A model generated the notes under the pieces. The model had not been told where the DNA came from, made no database searches, and saw only the letters and a list, made by a program, of their open reading frames with translations. A stretch of 13,951 bases of DNA, taken from NCBI GenBank assembly GCA_046155605.1, contig JBJXFQ010000082.1:1-13951 (forward strand), written 5' to 3'. Positions 12,037 through 13,951 of the stretch are shown piece after piece; within the stretch, counting starts at the first letter, position 1, and the number at the start of each line of letters is the position of its first letter. The translations under genes and the position numbers were made by a program. This DNA comes from JAEUIZ01 sp046155605. Lineage in GTDB: Bacteria; Planctomycetota; Phycisphaerae; Phycisphaerales; UBA1924.

Positions 12037-12873
12037 TCAACCTCGATCAAGACCTATCAGAACCCAAATATCATAGAGCGCATGCACCATCGCCACGATC
12101 CCGAAACCGCGGTACACGAAGACGACGCCGAAGAACACGCCCGCCACGCCTAGCGCCACCAGTTCGGCCCAGCGCACATGCCCGCCTCCCGCGGCAACAT
12201 CGTGATACAACGCGAACGCGATGCCTGCCGCCACGATCGACATCGGCGTTGCCCATGAGTTCGGCAGCCGCAGCAGATCGAGCAGAATCGCGTGACAGAG
12301 CGTCAGGCCCACCAGGCGGAACAGGAACTCCTCGTAAAGCCCGGCACCGATGGAGATCGTCGCTCGCGCTTGCCACGGGAACGCGGCCAGGTCCACTCCC
12401 CCCGCTGCCGTTGGCATGGTTCCCCACGCCGGCCCGATCGCCGCAGGCGCGGAGGCGCGTCCGAGCATCAGCACCAGCGCAATGAGCACGAGCAGCGGCA
12501 CGGTCCACGCGGCGGCCTCGAGCACCATGCCTCCAAGCACCGCCGGCTTGATGCGCCACCTCGCTCCGGACATCACATGCCACGACAGCAACGTAGCCAC
12601 GATCACGCACGACGGCACAGCCCGGCCGACCACGCCAAAATCCCGGAAAAAACTCAGCAGGAGACTGTGCGCGCGGATCGTCTCCACCTGTCCGCCCGCC
12701 CGCGCCAGATACATCCCCGACCCGATTTCATAGAGCACGATCAGCGGCAGCACGACCGCCAGCACATACAGCGGCTTGACCGACGCCGAGGCGTATCGTT
12801 CGCCGCCCAGCGCGGCGCGCGACCTTGGAATCGGCCGATGCCCCACACGCCAGGGTGTGCTCGCCCGGGGCAT
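12037..12873 (-). CDS. CPBP-family (CAAX/Abi) intramembrane metalloprotease
   Basis: This is a 278-residue integral membrane protein. The CPBP (Abi/Rce1-like) active-site motifs are all present: EExxxR at Glu181-Glu182-Arg186 (GAGLYEEFLFR), FxxxH at Phe220-His224 (FALYH), and HxxxD at His264-Asp268 (VHALYD). About six to eight hydrophobic segments are visible (roughly 35-53, 80-100, 112-138, 172-180 with 187-200, 211-226, 237-253, 257-275). The N-terminal 25 residues are basic and may be cytosolic. In characterised members these residues coordinate a metal and cleave peptide bonds within the membrane; many bacterial members have no known substrate. The gene starts 30 nt after rpsT on the same strand, so it is probably co-transcribed. 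Alternative internal starts are possible because the Shine-Dalgarno (AGGGA) is only fair. Confidence 0.85.
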   Translation of the reverse strand: MPRASTPWRVGHRPIPRSRAALGGERYASASVKPLYVLAVVLPLIVLYEIGSGMYLARAGGQVETIRAHSLLLSFFRDFGVVGRAVPSCVIVATLLSWHVMSGARWRIKPAVLGGMVLEAAAWTVPLLVLIALVLMLGRASAPAAIGPAWGTMPTAAGGVDLAAFPWQARATISIGAGLYEEFLFRLVGLTLCHAILLDLLRLPNSWATPMSIVAAGIAFALYHDVAAGGGHVRWAELVALGVAGVFFGVVFVYRGFGIVAMVHALYDIWVLIGLDRG

Positions 12874-12903
12874 CGCCTGTCCCTGTAGTCGCCGTCCCCG
12901 TGA

Positions 12904-13185
12904 TTACTTCGTCGCGCCCGCGAGCTTCTTCGTCTTGAGCGCCGCCGACATGCGGCTCTTGCGACGCGCGGCCTGATTCTTGTGGATCACGCCCTTCTGG
13001 GCCGTCCGATCCACGATCTTGGCGCACGACCGCATCGCCTCGGCGGCCTCATCGACCGTCCCATGTACGAGCCTGTCGCGGAACGACTTGATCGCCTCGC
13101 GCATCGTCCGCAGCCGCCAACGATTGCGGGCCCGTTCGGTAGCGTTCTGTCGGACGCGCTTGCGCGCAGAGAGCGAATGTGCCAT
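12904..13185 (-). CDS. rpsT: 30S ribosomal protein S20
   Basis: This is ribosomal protein S20, 93 residues, an early-binding 16S rRNA protein made mostly of long helices. The sequence MAHSLSARKRVRQNATERARNRWR, the AIKSFRDRL and AKIVDRTAQKGVIHKNQAARRKSRM blocks and the lysine-rich end are characteristic. The ATG at 13185 is chosen because it gives the family start and has AAGGA ten bases upstream. A codon 13 positions earlier (13224) is in frame but adds MSRRIDRQKDHAP, which is leader sequence. A good promoter candidate lies about 55 nt upstream. Confidence 0.96.
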   Translation of the reverse strand: MAHSLSARKRVRQNATERARNRWRLRTMREAIKSFRDRLVHGTVDEAAEAMRSCAKIVDRTAQKGVIHKNQAARRKSRMSAALKTKKLAGATK

Positions 13186-13238
13186 CGGTGCGTGATCCTT
13201 CTGTCTGTCTATCCGTCGGCTCACACCGTCGGGTCTGT

Positions 13239-13267
13239 AGTATCGCGCCCATCCGAACCAGAATCAA
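13239..13267 (-). promoter_or_regulatory. Sigma70-type promoter for rpsT
   Basis: On the minus strand TTGATT (13262-13267, four of six matches) and GATACT (13239-13244, four of six) are separated by exactly 17 bases (13245-13261). A start near 13232 would give a leader of just under 50 nt before rpsT. Spacing and position make this one of the better promoter candidates in the window. Confidence 0.55.
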
Positions 13268-13307
13268 GGCAATCGTGCTTCCGACTTGCCGTGCCGCCTC
13301 GGATGGT

Positions 13308-13951
13308 TTACCCTTGCTTCGAGAGCGGGCATAGCTCAACTGGATAGAGCACCTGACTACGGATCAGGAGGTTGTGGGTTCGACTCCTACTGCCCGTGTT
13401 CGAGTCCGACGGCGTGACTGGCGTTGACGCCTCGGGACTCATCGCGACATTCTGGCGGGAATCTGGCCCTTTCGGGCGCCGAGGTTGGTCGCGCGCGGGC
13501 GATCTGTTGGCCTCGGTTTCGGTGCCTTTGTCATCGCCAGTCAACGCCAGTTCACGCCGTGCGCGCCGACAAATGCGCTGCGCGCTGCGCTCGGGAACAG
13601 GCGCCAGGGCGTCCGTGCCGGTCATCGCCAACGGCGCGGCGTGCGGGGTGGATTTCGCCGCGGGCGGATCAATCGTCGCGCCAAACGCCTGCTCCAGCGC
13701 CGCCCGCTCGTCGGCGAGCGTGAGATGCGTATAAACATTGAGTGTCAAACGCGAGTCGGAGTGCCGCGCCAGCCGCTGCGCTGCCTTGACCGATACGCCC
13801 GCACGGACGAGGGTTGTGACGTACCCGTGGCGGAAACTGTGGAAGTCAACGACGCCCTCGCTGGGTTTGCCCGGATCGATGCCAGCGCACTTGAGATCCG
13901 GAACCAGAATCTTCAAACGGGCCTTGTCGGGGAGACCCCAAAGTCGAACGC
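13308..13951 (-). CDS. Tyrosine recombinase/phage-type integrase, C-terminal part (5' end outside window)
   Basis: This is the catalytic C-terminal part of a tyrosine recombinase; 213 codons are in the window and the frame remains open at the right edge (VRLWGLPDKARLKILVPDL precedes the first possible start). Visible active-site residues are the HxxR box in DFHSFRHGYV (codons within 13830-13841), the second His in QRLARHSDSR, and the nucleophile Tyr in NVYTHL (13731-13733). After the helix LADERAALEQAF there are about 125 residues of Ser/Pro/Arg-rich tail. The tail ends SRTHNLLIRSQVLYPVELC..., which is simply the antisense translation of the tRNA-Arg gene; about 25 of the last 29 residues come from it, and the stop TAA lies at 13308-13310. 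The position is that of an integrase at the tRNA end of an integrated element extending to the right. The long tail may be non-functional. Confidence 0.88.
   Translation of the reverse strand, partial: VRLWGLPDKARLKILVPDLKCAGIDPGKPSEGVVDFHSFRHGYVTTLVRAGVSVKAAQRLARHSDSRLTLNVYTHLTLADERAALEQAFGATIDPPAAKSTPHAAPLAMTGTDALAPVPERSAQRICRRARRELALTGDDKGTETEANRSPARDQPRRPKGPDSRQNVAMSPEASTPVTPSDSNTGSRSRTHNLLIRSQVLYPVELCPLSKQG
13325..13398 (+). tRNA. tRNA-Arg (anticodon ACG)
   Basis: A complete cloverleaf is present. The acceptor is GCGGGCA/TGCCCGT with one terminal G.T pair. The D arm is GCTC/GAGC. The anticodon stem CCTGA/TCAGG has loop CTACGGA (anticodon ACG at 13359-13361). The T arm is GTGGG/CCTAC with TTCGACT, and the discriminator is G98. 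CCA is not encoded. The anticodon reads CGU, and CGC/CGA after conversion of A34 to inosine. No intron or insertion is seen. A tyrosine integrase gene overlaps it completely on the other strand, marking its 3' half as the likely attachment site. Confidence 0.96.
13376..13410. repeat. Near-duplicate of the tRNA T-arm directly after the tRNA
   Basis: The T-arm segment 13376-13390 (GGGTTCGACTCCTAC) recurs 20 bases later at 13396-13410 (GTGTTCGAGTCCGAC), matching at 12 of 15 positions. It may be a remnant of the attachment-site crossover or a chance similarity. The other end of the element is outside the window. Confidence 0.3.
13410..13559. repeat. Inverted repeat of 19-20 bp in the integrase tail region
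   Basis: CGGCGTGACTGGCGTTGAC at 13410-13428 is repeated in inverse orientation at 13540-13559, identical except for one extra base. The right copy also contains a short direct repeat, CGCCAGT-CAA-CGCCAGT (13535-13551). Both arms lie within the low-complexity C-terminal tail of the integrase and just inside the presumed element end, where recombinase arm sites can occur. Confidence 0.5.

Noticed and set aside
13308..13951. Integrase considered as a pseudogene because of its odd tail
   Set aside because: The catalytic residues in view are intact and the frame is open to the window edge. The odd tail is explained by read-through into the antisense of the tRNA.

Overview
The window is GC-rich bacterial DNA whose gene content points to a planctomycete, most likely of the Phycisphaerae. 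This is an inference. It rests on divergent but complete RpoB/RpoC and ribosomal proteins, and on two secreted proteins carrying C-terminal signatures common in that group: a VPSPG...RRSR PEP-CTERM-like tail and paired NCDGS...VNDFxCF dockerin-like repeats.

Layout, left to right. Positions 1-6295 hold rpoC (3' half outside the window) and rpoB on the minus strand, separated by an unusually long 129-nt gap. Positions 6296-6660 are the divergent control region, with a candidate rpoBC promoter: an A11 tract, a TTGACT box and a palindrome in the spacer. Positions 6661-9030 hold two tandem plus-strand genes for secreted proteins built from DG...WG (RCC1-like) repeats. A strong bidirectional terminator lies at 9073-9098. 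Positions 9120-11360 hold rplL, rplJ, rplA and rplK on the minus strand in the order rplK-rplA-rplJ-rplL. The usual rplKAJL-rpoBC cluster is therefore intact in order and strand, but split by an oppositely oriented two-gene surface-protein module.

Positions 11574-11870 encode a small unrecognised protein. secE and nusG, which commonly sit just upstream of rplK, are not there. Positions 12037-13185 hold a probable rpsT-CPBP protease pair under a good candidate sigma70-type promoter. The right edge carries a tRNA-Arg(ACG) gene. A tyrosine integrase (N-terminal part outside the window) converges on it, and its reading frame runs antisense through the whole tRNA. This is the signature of an element integrated at a tRNA gene, extending to the right beyond the window.

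Most of the window is core transcription and translation machinery. The unusual parts are the surface-protein module between rplL and rpoB, the structured rplJ-rplL spacer, and the integrase/tRNA overlap with nearby repeats. I did not find a CRISPR array, an insertion sequence, or a clearly novel multi-gene system.
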